In this document: piece by piece, positions 55,392-64,000 of the stretch
How positions within the stretch are numbered: position 1 is the first letter of the stretch
Layout: each line of letters begins with the position of its first letter
Assembly: GCA_965226925.1 (NCBI GenBank)
Contig: CBDDEN010000011.1
Coordinates: 186,001 to 250,000 of the forward strand
DNA: 64,000 bases
Direction: 5' to 3'
From: CBDDCX01 sp965226925
Lineage (GTDB): Bacteria; Gemmatimonadota; Gemmatimonadetes; Longimicrobiales; Gaopeijiaceae
Position numbers and translations under genes: made by a program
Notes under the pieces: generated by a model
Databases searched by the model: none
Seen by the model: the letters and a program-made list of their open reading frames with translations, nothing else
Told to the model about the DNA's origin: nothing

Positions 55392-56962
55392 GACCGGAGA
55401 CCGTCCAGCGCAACACTCACCTCGGGCGTCTCACACTCCGCGTCGATTCCGATCTCCTCCTCGATCGTAGCGGCCGCCATGGCCCTGACTTCGCGACGGA
55501 AATCTTCCAGCTCCGCCACGATCGCCTTGCGTTCAGCGAGAGCGGCGAAGGTGATCCGGAGTCGCTTGCGGTCCACCCGCGCCTTCAGCTCGGCTTCGCG
55601 GTCATGGTGCACCCTCTCCTCCAGCCACGCGACACCTTCGCGGTTCCAGCAATCCCGTGGCGGGCAGGAGACGACCAGGAGCCCCCCCGTCCCTGCGCGA
55701 ATCAGGTATTCGATGACGGACGTATGCACGCTACCGACGCAGGCCGTCCTATAGATCGGGGCGCCCTCGAACGACCTCAGTGCCCCTATGCCCCCAGCCC
55801 CGCGGTCGCAGGCCAGGAGTACGACGTCCTCCGGTCCTGGATCTTCCCGGGCCACGAAAGCCTTGACCTCGACGAGCTGATCTCGACCCGTCCACCCGGG
55901 CGGGCCCACGCTCATGGGAGCGCACGAAGCAGTGCATATGCCGCAGCTTACACACAGAGCCGGGTCGACACGTGCTACGAACCCCTCGCGATCGTCCTCC
56001 CTGGGGATCATCGCGATGGCCTCGTACGGGCAGTCGTGGTAACACTGCTCACAGCCAGTGCAGCGTCGCTCGTCCACGACCGACGGCCCCGGAAACGCAT
56101 CGTGCTTGGGCTTTTGAAGCCTGGGTATGAACAGGGGCAGAATCATCACCGTGGCCCCGAACACCCAGTACGCCCCCGCCGGCATGGCCCGACTCAGGGG
56201 CACCCAGAATCCGTAGAAGACATCGAGCGGTGCATCTTGTACCACGCGGAGGAGATCGGCTTCGAGAGCCATCTTCACGGGCCAGACGACCGACAAGGCC
56301 GTGATGGATCCGACGGTCCACCACAACAGACGGCGGGGTGGCAGAAGCTGCGGCCGGGCGACGCGCGCCACATGGATCCACAGGATCAGGCCGATACCGA
56401 TCGGGAAGAGGATGTGTGCAAAGAGGTTGAGGAAGAAGAACGCCGGTCGCATCGGCTGATCCCCCGCGAAACCCCTGCCGATGGGCTCGGAGAAGATGGG
56501 CAGCACGTCCAGGAGTCGGGCACCCTCTACGGCCAGAAGCTGGGCTTGGAGATCCCAGACCATGACGTACCCGGTCCACCCGCAGATGAAGAAGACCAAC
56601 AGCAGTACCAGTCCGGAGATCCACGCCTGTGCCCTCGGTCCCCACGTCCGCCGCTGCACGAACATGCGGAGTGCGTGAACGGCGGCCGCCATCACGGCCA
56701 GATCCGATGCGTAGCGATGCAGGGTCCGGATCCAGCGGCCGGCGAGCGGCTGCGCCGTGATGCGAGCTACCGACTCGTATGGGGAGCCGATTCGGTAGAA
56801 AAGGAGTAGGTAGACGCCGGTGACGAGCAGGATGATGAAGGACAACACGACCAGCGCACCGCTGTGATACAGCGGGTTGTGTTTCCACCCGTAAACCCGG
56901 TCGAACCACGCGTCGAATCGAGAGAGAATGCGGTGTAAGAAGCGGCGAATGTGTTCGGTCAT
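55388..56962 (-). CDS. Cytochrome b - ferredoxin - MvhD-like fusion protein
   Basis: 524 residues. Residues 1-290 are a cytochrome b N-terminal region with two bis-His heme sites spaced 14 residues (HRYASDLAVMAAAVH and HILFPIGIGLILWIH). Residues about 305-365 hold two [4Fe-4S] motifs, CTGCEQCYHDCP and CVSCGICTASC. The rest resembles the MvhD/FrhD iron-sulfur subunit (VVLLACDRGAGGIG, CVGSVHTSVIEYLIRAG, VVSCPPRDCW). This chain could carry electrons between the quinone pool and a soluble or periplasmic partner; the partner is unknown. It is divergent from the Rrf2-oxidase genes. Confidence 0.8.
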   Translation of the reverse strand: MTEHIRRFLHRILSRFDAWFDRVYGWKHNPLYHSGALVVLSFIILLVTGVYLLLFYRIGSPYESVARITAQPLAGRWIRTLHRYASDLAVMAAAVHALRMFVQRRTWGPRAQAWISGLVLLLVFFICGWTGYVMVWDLQAQLLAVEGARLLDVLPIFSEPIGRGFAGDQPMRPAFFFLNLFAHILFPIGIGLILWIHVARVARPQLLPPRRLLWWTVGSITALSVVWPVKMALEADLLRVVQDAPLDVFYGFWVPLSRAMPAGAYWVFGATVMILPLFIPRLQKPKHDAFPGPSVVDERRCTGCEQCYHDCPYEAIAMIPREDDREGFVARVDPALCVSCGICTASCAPMSVGPPGWTGRDQLVEVKAFVAREDPGPEDVVLLACDRGAGGIGALRSFEGAPIYRTACVGSVHTSVIEYLIRAGTGGLLVVSCPPRDCWNREGVAWLEERVHHDREAELKARVDRKRLRITFAALAERKAIVAELEDFRREVRAMAAATIEEEIGIDAECETPEVSVALDGLRS

Positions 56963-57049
56963 GCGCCCGTTGCATTCACCGAAAAAGGTACTTGATTTTT
57001 CATATTTATCATATCATCATGATGAACACCAGATTGGAGCGAGCGTTCC
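56963..57049. promoter_or_regulatory. AT-rich divergent control region between cytochrome b fusion and Rrf2 gene
   Basis: 87 bases between two divergent starts, clearly richer in A/T than the surroundings. It includes TTGATTTTTCATATTTATC and the palindrome CATCATGATG (57015-57024). This is a good place for an Rrf2-family operator and divergent promoters, but I cannot identify exact -35/-10 pairs with confidence. Confidence 0.45.
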
Positions 57050-57475
57050 GTGATTCTCTCACAGACATCAGAGTACGCCCTAAGGGCCATGCTTCACCTC
57101 GCCGAATTCGGACATGGTGAACCCATTCGCGTCGACGACATCTCCGAATCGCTCTCCGTACCCCGCAACTACCTCTCGAAGATTCTCCATTCTCTGGCGC
57201 GTTCAGGTTTCTTGGTATCGTCGCGGGGTCCGGGAGGCGGGTTCGTCCTCGCCGAGCATTCTCGCTCGATGCCGCTGATGGGAATCATCGAGTTGTTCGA
57301 CGCCGCGGACCCCCAAGATCGATGTTTTCTGGGTCGTCCTCAATGCCGGGACGACGATCCCTGCCCCGCCCACGACCGGTGGGGCGACATCAAGAAGAGG
57401 ATTCAGGTCTTCCTCACAGAAACGACCCTCGAGGAGTTAGCCCGTGAAGGTCTACCTCCCACATCCCCGCAATGA
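57050..57475 (+). CDS. Rrf2-family transcriptional regulator (NsrR/IscR-like)
   Basis: 141 residues starting at GTG. A winged helix-turn-helix (YALRAMLHLAEFGHGEPIRV; LSVPRNYLSKILHSLARSGF; SSRGPGGGFVL) precedes a cysteine cluster DRCFLGRPQCRDDDPCPAHD: C-x6-C-x5-C, matching the [Fe-S] ligands of NsrR/IscR. It likely senses NO, redox state or cluster status. It heads the ba3 oxidase genes and is divergent from the cytochrome b fusion, so both may be its targets. Confidence 0.88.
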   Translation: MILSQTSEYALRAMLHLAEFGHGEPIRVDDISESLSVPRNYLSKILHSLARSGFLVSSRGPGGGFVLAEHSRSMPLMGIIELFDAADPQDRCFLGRPQCRDDDPCPAHDRWGDIKKRIQVFLTETTLEELAREGLPPTSPQ

Positions 57476-57491
57476 ACAGAGTGGAGGAACA

Positions 57492-57665
57492 ATGGACGAG
57501 GTCCAGCGTCCGGACGCAGCGCCCCCGGAAGAGATTCCGGCGGGCCAACGCTTTTTCGACAACTACTTTCTCCTACTAGCCTTGGGCCTGATCGTGATGG
57601 TGGTGTTCTTCACAGGCTGGGGCATGGTCGAGATCATGACTCTGCCCGAAGCCTCGCTTCCCTAA
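57492..57665 (+). CDS. Cytochrome c oxidase small subunit (IIa-type, single helix)
   Basis: 57 residues from ATG 57492, with GGAGG 7 bases upstream. Polar N-terminus, then one transmembrane helix (FLLLALGLIVMVVFFTGWGM) and a short tail. The frame is open further upstream but that part lies in the Rrf2 gene. It is directly ahead of subunit II, where ba3-type oxidases carry subunit IIa. Confidence 0.7.
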   Translation: MDEVQRPDAAPPEEIPAGQRFFDNYFLLLALGLIVMVVFFTGWGMVEIMTLPEASLP

Positions 57666-57680
57666 TCCCCGGAGAATCTC

Positions 57681-58229
57681 ATGTACCGTAGCGGCATCGA
57701 GTCTCCTCCGGGCGTTTGGTGGAAGCCCGCGGAGCATTACGAAAAGGTGTGGGTCATCGTCGCCTTCGTATGGTGCATGGTGCTCTTTGCGATGATGCCC
57801 CTGTGGCACTTCATGGGCGGCCAAAACCCGTCGGGCATCCGCGCCCGGGTCGAGCCGTCCGCCTTCCAGGATCGCACCGAACAGTTCATTGCGGACTACC
57901 GGATCGGCGAAGAGCAGGGCATTCCGATCGTGGCGCCCCCGCCGGGGAGCGATGTCTACCTGATGGGCATGATGTGGCGGTGGGCACCCATCCTGCAGCT
58001 CGAATCGGGCGTCGAGTACACCCTGCACCTTTCGTCACTAGACGTGAATCACGGCTTCAACCTGTATCCCTTCAACGTCAATTTCCAGGTCGTCCCGGGC
58101 TATGACTACGGGCTCAAAGTCACGCCGGGCGAGGCCGGTGAATTCGAGGTCATCTGCAATGAATTCTGCGGCATCGGCCACCACATGATGGTAGGCAAGG
58201 TGATCGTTACCGAAGGAAGCGGCCGATGA
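57681..58229 (+). CDS. ba3-type cytochrome c oxidase subunit II
   Basis: 182 residues. One N-terminal membrane helix (WVIVAFVWCMVLFAMMPLWH), then a cupredoxin domain with a complete CuA site: His in SLDVNHGFNL and CNEFCGIGHHMM, giving two Cys, His and Met. GGAGA lies 8 bases before the ATG. It accepts electrons from cytochrome c on the periplasmic side. It overlaps the truncated subunit I gene as ATGA. Confidence 0.93.
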   Translation: MYRSGIESPPGVWWKPAEHYEKVWVIVAFVWCMVLFAMMPLWHFMGGQNPSGIRARVEPSAFQDRTEQFIADYRIGEEQGIPIVAPPPGSDVYLMGMMWRWAPILQLESGVEYTLHLSSLDVNHGFNLYPFNVNFQVVPGYDYGLKVTPGEAGEFEVICNEFCGIGHHMMVGKVIVTEGSGR

Positions 58230-58513
58230 ACTGGATTAACCGGATTTGCCCGACAACTGGGCTGAGGGTAGACCGCCAGGCCGATCGTCTCATCCAGGCG
58301 AATGCCGTGGCCGCGACCGTGGCTCTCTTGGTCGGCGGAGTCGCCGCGGTGCTGGTCCTGTTGACCCGCTGGCAGGCGATTCACCTGCTGGACGCCGTGT
58401 GGTTCTACCGGATCCTCACGGTGCACGGCATGAACATGCTGATTTTCTTCATCATCTTTTTCGAGATGGCGGTCCTCTATTTCGCCGGTCCGGTGCTGCT
58501 GAACAGCGAGCTA
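58226..58513 (+). pseudogene. ba3-type cytochrome c oxidase subunit I, truncated by IS element
   Basis: Only about the first 96 codons remain: RLIQANAVAATVALLVGGVA and WFYRILTVHGMNMLIFFIIF, the latter with the low-spin heme ligand His, up to FAGPVLLNSEL. The frame then enters the IS left end and stops after a few codons. No continuation is found on the far side of the IS. Without it this oxidase cannot function unless another copy exists or the junction is an assembly artefact. Confidence 0.9.
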
Positions 58514-58536
58514 GGATCAAAGGGTGTGTAAAAAGA

Positions 58537-58610
58537 GAGGCGACGTACCTTTCGCTGAGAAGTCAAACCAGTGAGCCCGGGTGATAGCCCGGGGAAAGGA
58601 ACGTCGCCTC
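58537..58610 (+). other. Inverted repeat covering the transposase ribosome-binding site
   Basis: GAGGCGACGTACCTTTC (58537-58553) and GAAAGGAACGTCGCCTC (58594-58610) are reverse complements except for one mismatch over 17 bases. The second arm contains the likely Shine-Dalgarno AAAGGA and ends directly at the transposase ATG. A transcript coming from outside would fold this and hide the start; a transcript starting inside the element would lack the first arm. This is the logic known for IS10 and IS50; here it is inference. Confidence 0.7.
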
Positions 58611-59855
58611 ATGAGAGAGGATATCGCAGGGCCCCAGGGTACGTCCAGCAGGCCAATATGGGAGACGCTCGAGGGGATGGTTCGGGAGAAGGTGCAGGAG
58701 TTCATCCAACAGATCATGGAGGAGGAAGTCACGGAGTTGTTAGGCCGGGAGAAGTCAGAGCGCAGGAGTGCGGTGGACGCGGCCGCGGGCTACCGCAACG
58801 GATACGGCAAACCGAGGCGGCTGGCGATGAGCTCGGGCACGATCACCCTCCGACGGCCTCGGGTTCGGGGCGTTGAGGAGCGTTTCGAGAGCCGGGTGCT
58901 GCCGTTATTCGCGAGGCGGACGAAGGAGCTGGGCGCTTTGCTTCCGGAGCTATATCTGCACGGGCTGGCGGAGGGAGACTTCGAGCTGGCGATGCGGGGC
59001 CTGCTGGGCGAGGGGGCACCGCTGTCGAAGTCATCGATCCGGAGACTGCGGGCAGGCTGGACGGCAGAGTTCGAGGCCTGGTCGAGGCGATCTCTGGCCG
59101 ACCGTGAGGTGGTCTACGTGTGGGCCGATGGGATCTACGTGAAGGCTGGGCTCGAGCGGGACAAGGCGGCGCTGCTGGTGGTGATGGGCGCCATGCGTGA
59201 CGGGACGAAAGAGGTACTGGCCATCGCACCAGGCTACCGCGAGTCCACCGAATCCTGGTCGGAAGTGTTCCGGGACCTGAAGGCCCGAGGACTCGGATCG
59301 CCCCGGCTGCTGATGGCCGACGGGAACGCAGCGATCTGGGGCGCGGCAAGGCAGGTTTGGCCCGAGGCGGCTGAGCAACGGTGCTGGAACCACAAGATGA
59401 GGAACGTGCTGGACCGACTACCTCAGCGGGAGCAGGGCGAGGCGAAGGATCTTCTCAGGGCTGTGGTCTACGCACCGAGCCGGGCCGAGGCCGTGAAGGC
59501 CCGCGAGGTGTTCGCTAGACGCTACAGGCCGTGGTATCCGAAAGCGGTGGATGTGCTCGAGGACGACTGGGAGCGGATGGTGGCGTTCTATGACTTCCCC
59601 GAGGACCACTGGAAGCATCTACGCACGACGAACGTGGTCGAGAGCCCCTTCGCTGCGGTACGGCTCAGGACCAGCGCGGCGAAGCGGTTCAAGCGGGTCG
59701 AGAGCGCTACGGCCCTGATCTGGAAGTTGCTCTTGGTGGCTGAGAAGCGGTTCCGTAGGCTCGACGCTCCTCACCTCCTCAAGGACGTATTTGAAGGAAG
59801 AAAGTTCGAAGACGGAAAGCCCGTCTCAACCCAACAGCGGAAGAATGCCGCCTGA
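58611..59855 (+). CDS. IS256-family transposase (Mutator-type)
   Basis: 414 residues from ATG 58611. The DDE catalytic residues are in the expected order: VWADGIYVK, LMADGNAAIWGA and NVVESPFAAVRLRT. The C-terminal helix-rich segment is complete, so the gene appears intact. A ten-codon upstream extension is possible but unsupported. Its translation start lies in the inverted repeat at 58537-58610. Confidence 0.94.
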   Translation: MREDIAGPQGTSSRPIWETLEGMVREKVQEFIQQIMEEEVTELLGREKSERRSAVDAAAGYRNGYGKPRRLAMSSGTITLRRPRVRGVEERFESRVLPLFARRTKELGALLPELYLHGLAEGDFELAMRGLLGEGAPLSKSSIRRLRAGWTAEFEAWSRRSLADREVVYVWADGIYVKAGLERDKAALLVVMGAMRDGTKEVLAIAPGYRESTESWSEVFRDLKARGLGSPRLLMADGNAAIWGAARQVWPEAAEQRCWNHKMRNVLDRLPQREQGEAKDLLRAVVYAPSRAEAVKAREVFARRYRPWYPKAVDVLEDDWERMVAFYDFPEDHWKHLRTTNVVESPFAAVRLRTSAAKRFKRVESATALIWKLLLVAEKRFRRLDAPHLLKDVFEGRKFEDGKPVSTQQRKNAA

Positions 59856-59878
59856 TACGTTTACACACCTATTGACCC

Positions 59879-60478
59879 AACCTCCTCGGCCCCCGCCGGG
59901 GCGTCATCAACCGTGACACCGTCCGAGATGAAGTAGAGCGGGTCGTCGGCTTCAATGGGAGCCGGGAATCGTGATGAGGCACCGAAGGAGACGCGGAGGT
60001 CATCCAGCACGTCGAGCGCGGCACGGCGATCACCTGCTTCCCGGGACGGTGCCTGCCCGGACGTGTCGAGTATCAGGAACTCGCCATCGACACTTCCCTC
60101 CTCCAGTAGACCCCGCGCCAAGGCCACCGCGTGCTCCCACCGGGTGAAGCCGTCGGCTGCGCGTGCCGCCATCGTCACCGAGTTGTCGATCACGATCGTC
60201 ATGCGGGCAATGTCCCCACCCGACGAGCGCTCCGGACGACCCATGGCGGCGGCCACAGAGAGGCCGATCGCCAGGGCAATCATCAGCGAGATCCACCACC
60301 GTAACCGATCAAGAAGGGTGCTACGGCGCTTTTCCTTGAGCAGACGGTCCCACAGCAGCTTGGACGGGACGACCATGTGTCGTGGGGGTGGCTTCAGCCA
60401 ATACAGCACGGCCACGACCACCACGGTCCCGCCGAGAAGCAGCCCGATCGACATCGGGCTCATGGAAAGCAACGTCAC
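59879..60478 (-). pseudogene. BatA-like aerotolerance protein, truncated by IS element
   Basis: About 200 codons remain before the sequence runs into the IS right end and stops after five IS-derived codons. Two N-terminal hydrophobic helices (GLLLGGTVVVVAVLYWL, WWISLMIALAIGLSVAAAMG) flank the BatA-type motif PPPRHMVVPSKLLWDRLL; a von Willebrand A-like core follows (MTIVIDNSVTMAARA). The GTG start overlaps the DUF58 stop as GTGA. In this type of operon the gene normally continues for several hundred more residues. Confidence 0.85.
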
Positions 60479-61365
60479 CCTAGGAACCTACCCTGCCGGA
60501 ACACCTGCAGAACCAGATCCTCGAACGGCACCTCCGTACTGGTGCGGACGTATCCCCACCCGTTCTTTCGGCAGTAGGAGTTCACTTCCTCACAGTGCTC
60601 TTCGAATTTTTCGGCGTATGCGTCCAGAAGTCCGGGGGTCACCTTCACCCGCTCGGTCGTACCCAACTCGGAGTCCTCGAGAAGGACCTCGTCGGGTAGT
60701 GAGGGCCGCAACTCGTCCGCGCTGTAGACGTGGAGCGCGAAGAGATCCTGCCGGAAGTACCGCAGCAGATCGAAGGCCTTCTCGAATCCCGTTTCATCGA
60801 GAAAATCGGACACCACCACAACCAACCCCCGCCGACGCCGGTGTGAAAAGAAGCTCTTGAACGCCTTTTCGATCGATGTCGTTCCGTTCGGCCGGACCGA
60901 CTCGAGAAAACGAAAGGCATGCCAGACCTGGTTCTTTCCCCGGCGTGATGACATCTCCTGAGTGATGCCGTCGGCGTAGCCCACGAGATTGACGCGGTCG
61001 TGGTTGAGCAATCCTATGTAACACAGGGCGGCCGCGATCTTGCGGGCGTAATCGTACTTGAGCGGCTCGCCGTGGTCCATCGACCGACTGGCATCGAAGA
61101 AGATGTAGATCGGAAGGTCGGCTTCCTCCTCGAAGAGGCGCAGAATCAGCTTGTCCAACCGGAGAAAGGTTCGCCAATCGACGTTCTTGGTGTCTTCACC
61201 CGACACATATTGTCGATAATCCGCGAATTCGATTCCGGAGTCGGTCTTCTTCTTGGCCCGGTGCTCACCATGGAGATGTCCCGGAATCATGTGATTCGAG
61301 ACGATGTTCAGGTACTCGAGCTTCTTCAGAAACTCCTCGTCGAAGAGAGTCCCGGTCTCAGCCAT
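60475..61365 (-). CDS. DUF58 domain protein
   Basis: 296 residues. The DUF58 signature is complete: GEHRAKKKTDSGIEFADYRQ, YVSGEDTKNVDWRTFLRLDK, then a vWA-like core with IYIFFDASRSMDHGEPLKYD and LVVVVSDFLDETGFEKAF. Members usually act beside MoxR ATPases. Here it is between MoxR and the truncated BatA-like gene. Confidence 0.9.
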   Translation of the reverse strand: MAETGTLFDEEFLKKLEYLNIVSNHMIPGHLHGEHRAKKKTDSGIEFADYRQYVSGEDTKNVDWRTFLRLDKLILRLFEEEADLPIYIFFDASRSMDHGEPLKYDYARKIAAALCYIGLLNHDRVNLVGYADGITQEMSSRRGKNQVWHAFRFLESVRPNGTTSIEKAFKSFFSHRRRRGLVVVVSDFLDETGFEKAFDLLRYFRQDLFALHVYSADELRPSLPDEVLLEDSELGTTERVKVTPGLLDAYAEKFEEHCEEVNSYCRKNGWGYVRTSTEVPFEDLVLQVFRQGRFLG

Positions 61366-61430
61366 GGTGAGGACCCCACTCCCTGCCCCGCTGCGTCAAA
61401 GGAGCGCACGCGAAGTACATCCGGCCCCCG

Positions 61431-62422
<992 letters not shown>

Positions 62423-62426
<4 letters not shown>

Positions 62427-64000
62427 TGGTTCCCACGGGGCCGTATGGCCAAGAAGTATTTTTTCACGAGACCCCGATAACGCCACGGGATGCGATCGAC
62501 CGTCAACGCCGATCCAGCCGCGTAACTCGAGGGGCTGCGCACGTCACGGTACTGCAGGGTCGAGCTCTCCTGTCGGCTCGCTTCCTTGAAGACATCATCC
62601 GGGTCGGGTTCCGACTCGGGCCTGGGTGCGGGCTCGTCTAGCATTTCCATGGAGAGTTGTACCTCCAAGGTCGTTGCGGCCCCGAACTCCTGCTCCCCAC
62701 CCATGGCCTCGCTCGTCGCGTGTCCCGGGGGACCGCTGGGGTCCTGAGCTTCGGTGCTGCCGGCGGACTGTTTTACTTCGTCGGAGGGCATGGCCATGCC
62801 GGCCTCGGCGGCATCCTCACCTCCGGAGTCACCCTGCTGCATGCCTAAGAGCTGTTCCATGCCCGACTGTTGTTCCGTTGCAGACTCCCCCATGGCCTGC
62901 ATCTGCCGAGACGCCTCGTTCCGGCCCTCTTGTGCCTCCTGACGATCGGCCATCTGCTGCATTCGGTCGGCCGCCTCCTCGAGCGCCTCCTGCGCGTCGC
63001 CGGTCTCCTGATTTTCCAGGGCGTCAGCGGCCTCTCGAAGAGACTCGAGCAGCTCCTCCAGCCCAGGAAGATCGGACATGGCCGCTTCTCGTAGTTGGGC
63101 CATCAGTTCCGCGGTCTCTTCTTCGGACAAGCTCGACAGGTTCTCGGAGAGCTCCCGCATGAGTTCGGACGCCAACCTCAGGTCTTCGTCTTGAAGGGCT
63201 TCCGCCAGGTCACCCAGCTCATCGGAGTCCTGGAACTCAGCCGCGAGGTCGGACAAGGCCTCCTCGAGGGCGCTCATCTCCAAGTTGCCCTCCTCGAGCA
63301 TGTTCTGCGCTTCTCTCAGATCACGCAGAAGCTCTTCCATGCTCAACTGATCGGTCTCGAGCTCGCGCAGTGTCTCCTCGAGTTGAGCCAAGACCTCTGC
63401 GTCTGCCTCCCCTTCCAGAGCCGCCGCATCCTCCACCAGGTCGCGGATGTCCTCGAGCTGCCGAGCTCGGGCCTGAGCGAGAGCCTCCGAGTCCGCCGCG
63501 GTCGCAAAGGAAAGAAGCGGTCCCTCGAGCGGGATGAGAGCGAGTACCTGAAGGGCGACGAACATACCCAGCGCGGCCATGAAGCGCCGCGGCATGCTGG
63601 TCGGCACGAGTTTGCGGACATCGAGACGCCGCGCCGTCGCTGCCGCTCGGGCCAGCTGGAGCTCGATCCACGGAGAATCACCACCACGGCCCATGAACCA
63701 ATACGCCGTCTTCAACTCGTCGTGAAGGTCGCCCTTCGTGTCGGCGACCACGGCGGCACGTTCGAGGCGGCTACCGCCCCACTCCGACCAAGCGAGAAAC
63801 GCGGCGAACAGTACGGCCGAGGCTCCCACCACCCAGAAGCCTGGGGGTGGAGCGACCGGGAGCAGCATTTTGCCGACCTGGAGGACGAGCAGAACGCCCA
63901 GCACGAGGCAGACAGCGATGGATAGGTGCTCCAGCGCTCCGTTGAGCCGAACCCGACGGTCGATACGGGTGAGCGTACGGGTGAGGACAGACCGCTCCTG
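62423..64000 (-). CDS. DUF4175-like membrane protein with long coiled coil, 5' partial
   Basis: At least 525 codons; the frame is still open at the window edge, so the start is missing. Near the N-terminus are two hydrophobic helices in series (LSIAVCLVLGVLLVLQVGKM and FWVVGASAVLFAAFLAWSEW), then a third near FMAALGMFVALQVLALIPLE. A long Glu-rich coiled coil (about 160-360 residues into the visible part) follows. The C-terminus is low-complexity. It is upstream of MoxR with a 4-base overlap, the pattern of MoxR-DUF58-BatA operons. Confidence 0.8.

Larger units (their letters stand above)
58514..59878 (+). mobile_element. IS256-family insertion sequence
   Basis: 1365 bases bounded by imperfect inverted ends: left GGATCAAAGGGTGTGTAAA (58514-58532) and, read on the minus strand from the right, GGGTCAATAGGTGTGTAAA (59860-59878), matching at about 15 of 19 positions. 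One transposase gene. The flanking 8-mers GCGAGCTA and AACCTCCT differ, so no target duplication is seen. The left flank is an oxidase gene and the right flank a BatA-like gene, so the element is not a simple insertion into one gene. Confidence 0.88.

Overview
The window is about 64 kb of high-GC chromosome from a diderm bacterium. Nearly everything is on the minus strand. The gene content fits Gemmatimonadota best: an LpxC-FabZ fusion, McsA-McsB-ClpC next to Lol, Bam and lipid A genes, bacillithiol synthesis (BshC), a PorV-like barrel protein, and a 16S gene of that general type. This placement is my inference from the gene set; I could not run a phylogeny.

Layout, left to right. 1-3.3 kb: gpsA (edge), plsY, der and a DUF512 radical-SAM protein, read leftward with 4-base overlaps. 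3.4-6 kb: an M23 lipoprotein converging on a DUF3179 protein whose lipoprotein leader lies in another frame. 6-9.9 kb: a multi-PAS histidine kinase with an in-frame stop near its presumed start, divergent from a FixJ-type regulator and a small DUF6899-like gene. 9.9-11.5 kb: tRNA-Gly and an exported TPR protein. 11.6-36.5 kb: a 25-kb co-directional envelope and protein-quality cluster, in transcription order prfB (programmed frameshift), lysS, lolC, lolD, mcsA, mcsB, clpC, bamA, skp/ompH, lpxD, lpxC-fabZ, lpxA, Gfo/Idh oxidoreductase, lpxB, DUF374, lpxK, rlmH, bshC, a small membrane protein, murJ and uvrC. 36.6-44.1 kb: a zinc-ribbon protein, a GGDEF-like protein, rnr, an exported protein, a PorV-like protein, era and a short TonB-plug-like protein.

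44.2-50.2 kb: one rRNA operon (16S-23S-5S, minus strand) with a near-consensus promoter, inverted-repeat processing stems around 16S and 23S, no tRNA in the spacer, and tRNA-His upstream. Downstream of 5S is a tandem duplication that carries a terminator in each copy and what looks like a decayed 5S gene on the opposite strand.

50.3-58.5 kb: a hydrolase-OsmC fusion, a FolK-FolP fusion, an M20-like protein without the usual metal-binding histidines, and a redox locus. In the redox locus a three-part cytochrome b-ferredoxin-MvhD protein is divergent from an Rrf2 regulator and ba3-type oxidase genes. 58.5-59.9 kb: an IS256-family element. It ends the oxidase subunit I gene on its left and a BatA-like gene on its right, with no target duplication. 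Either IS-mediated rearrangement or an assembly join explains this. 59.9-64 kb: BatA-like, DUF58, MoxR and a large coiled-coil membrane protein that runs off the edge.

The best candidates for something new are the cytochrome b-ferredoxin-MvhD locus with its His-rich partner, the IS junction, and the duplicated 5S terminator region.
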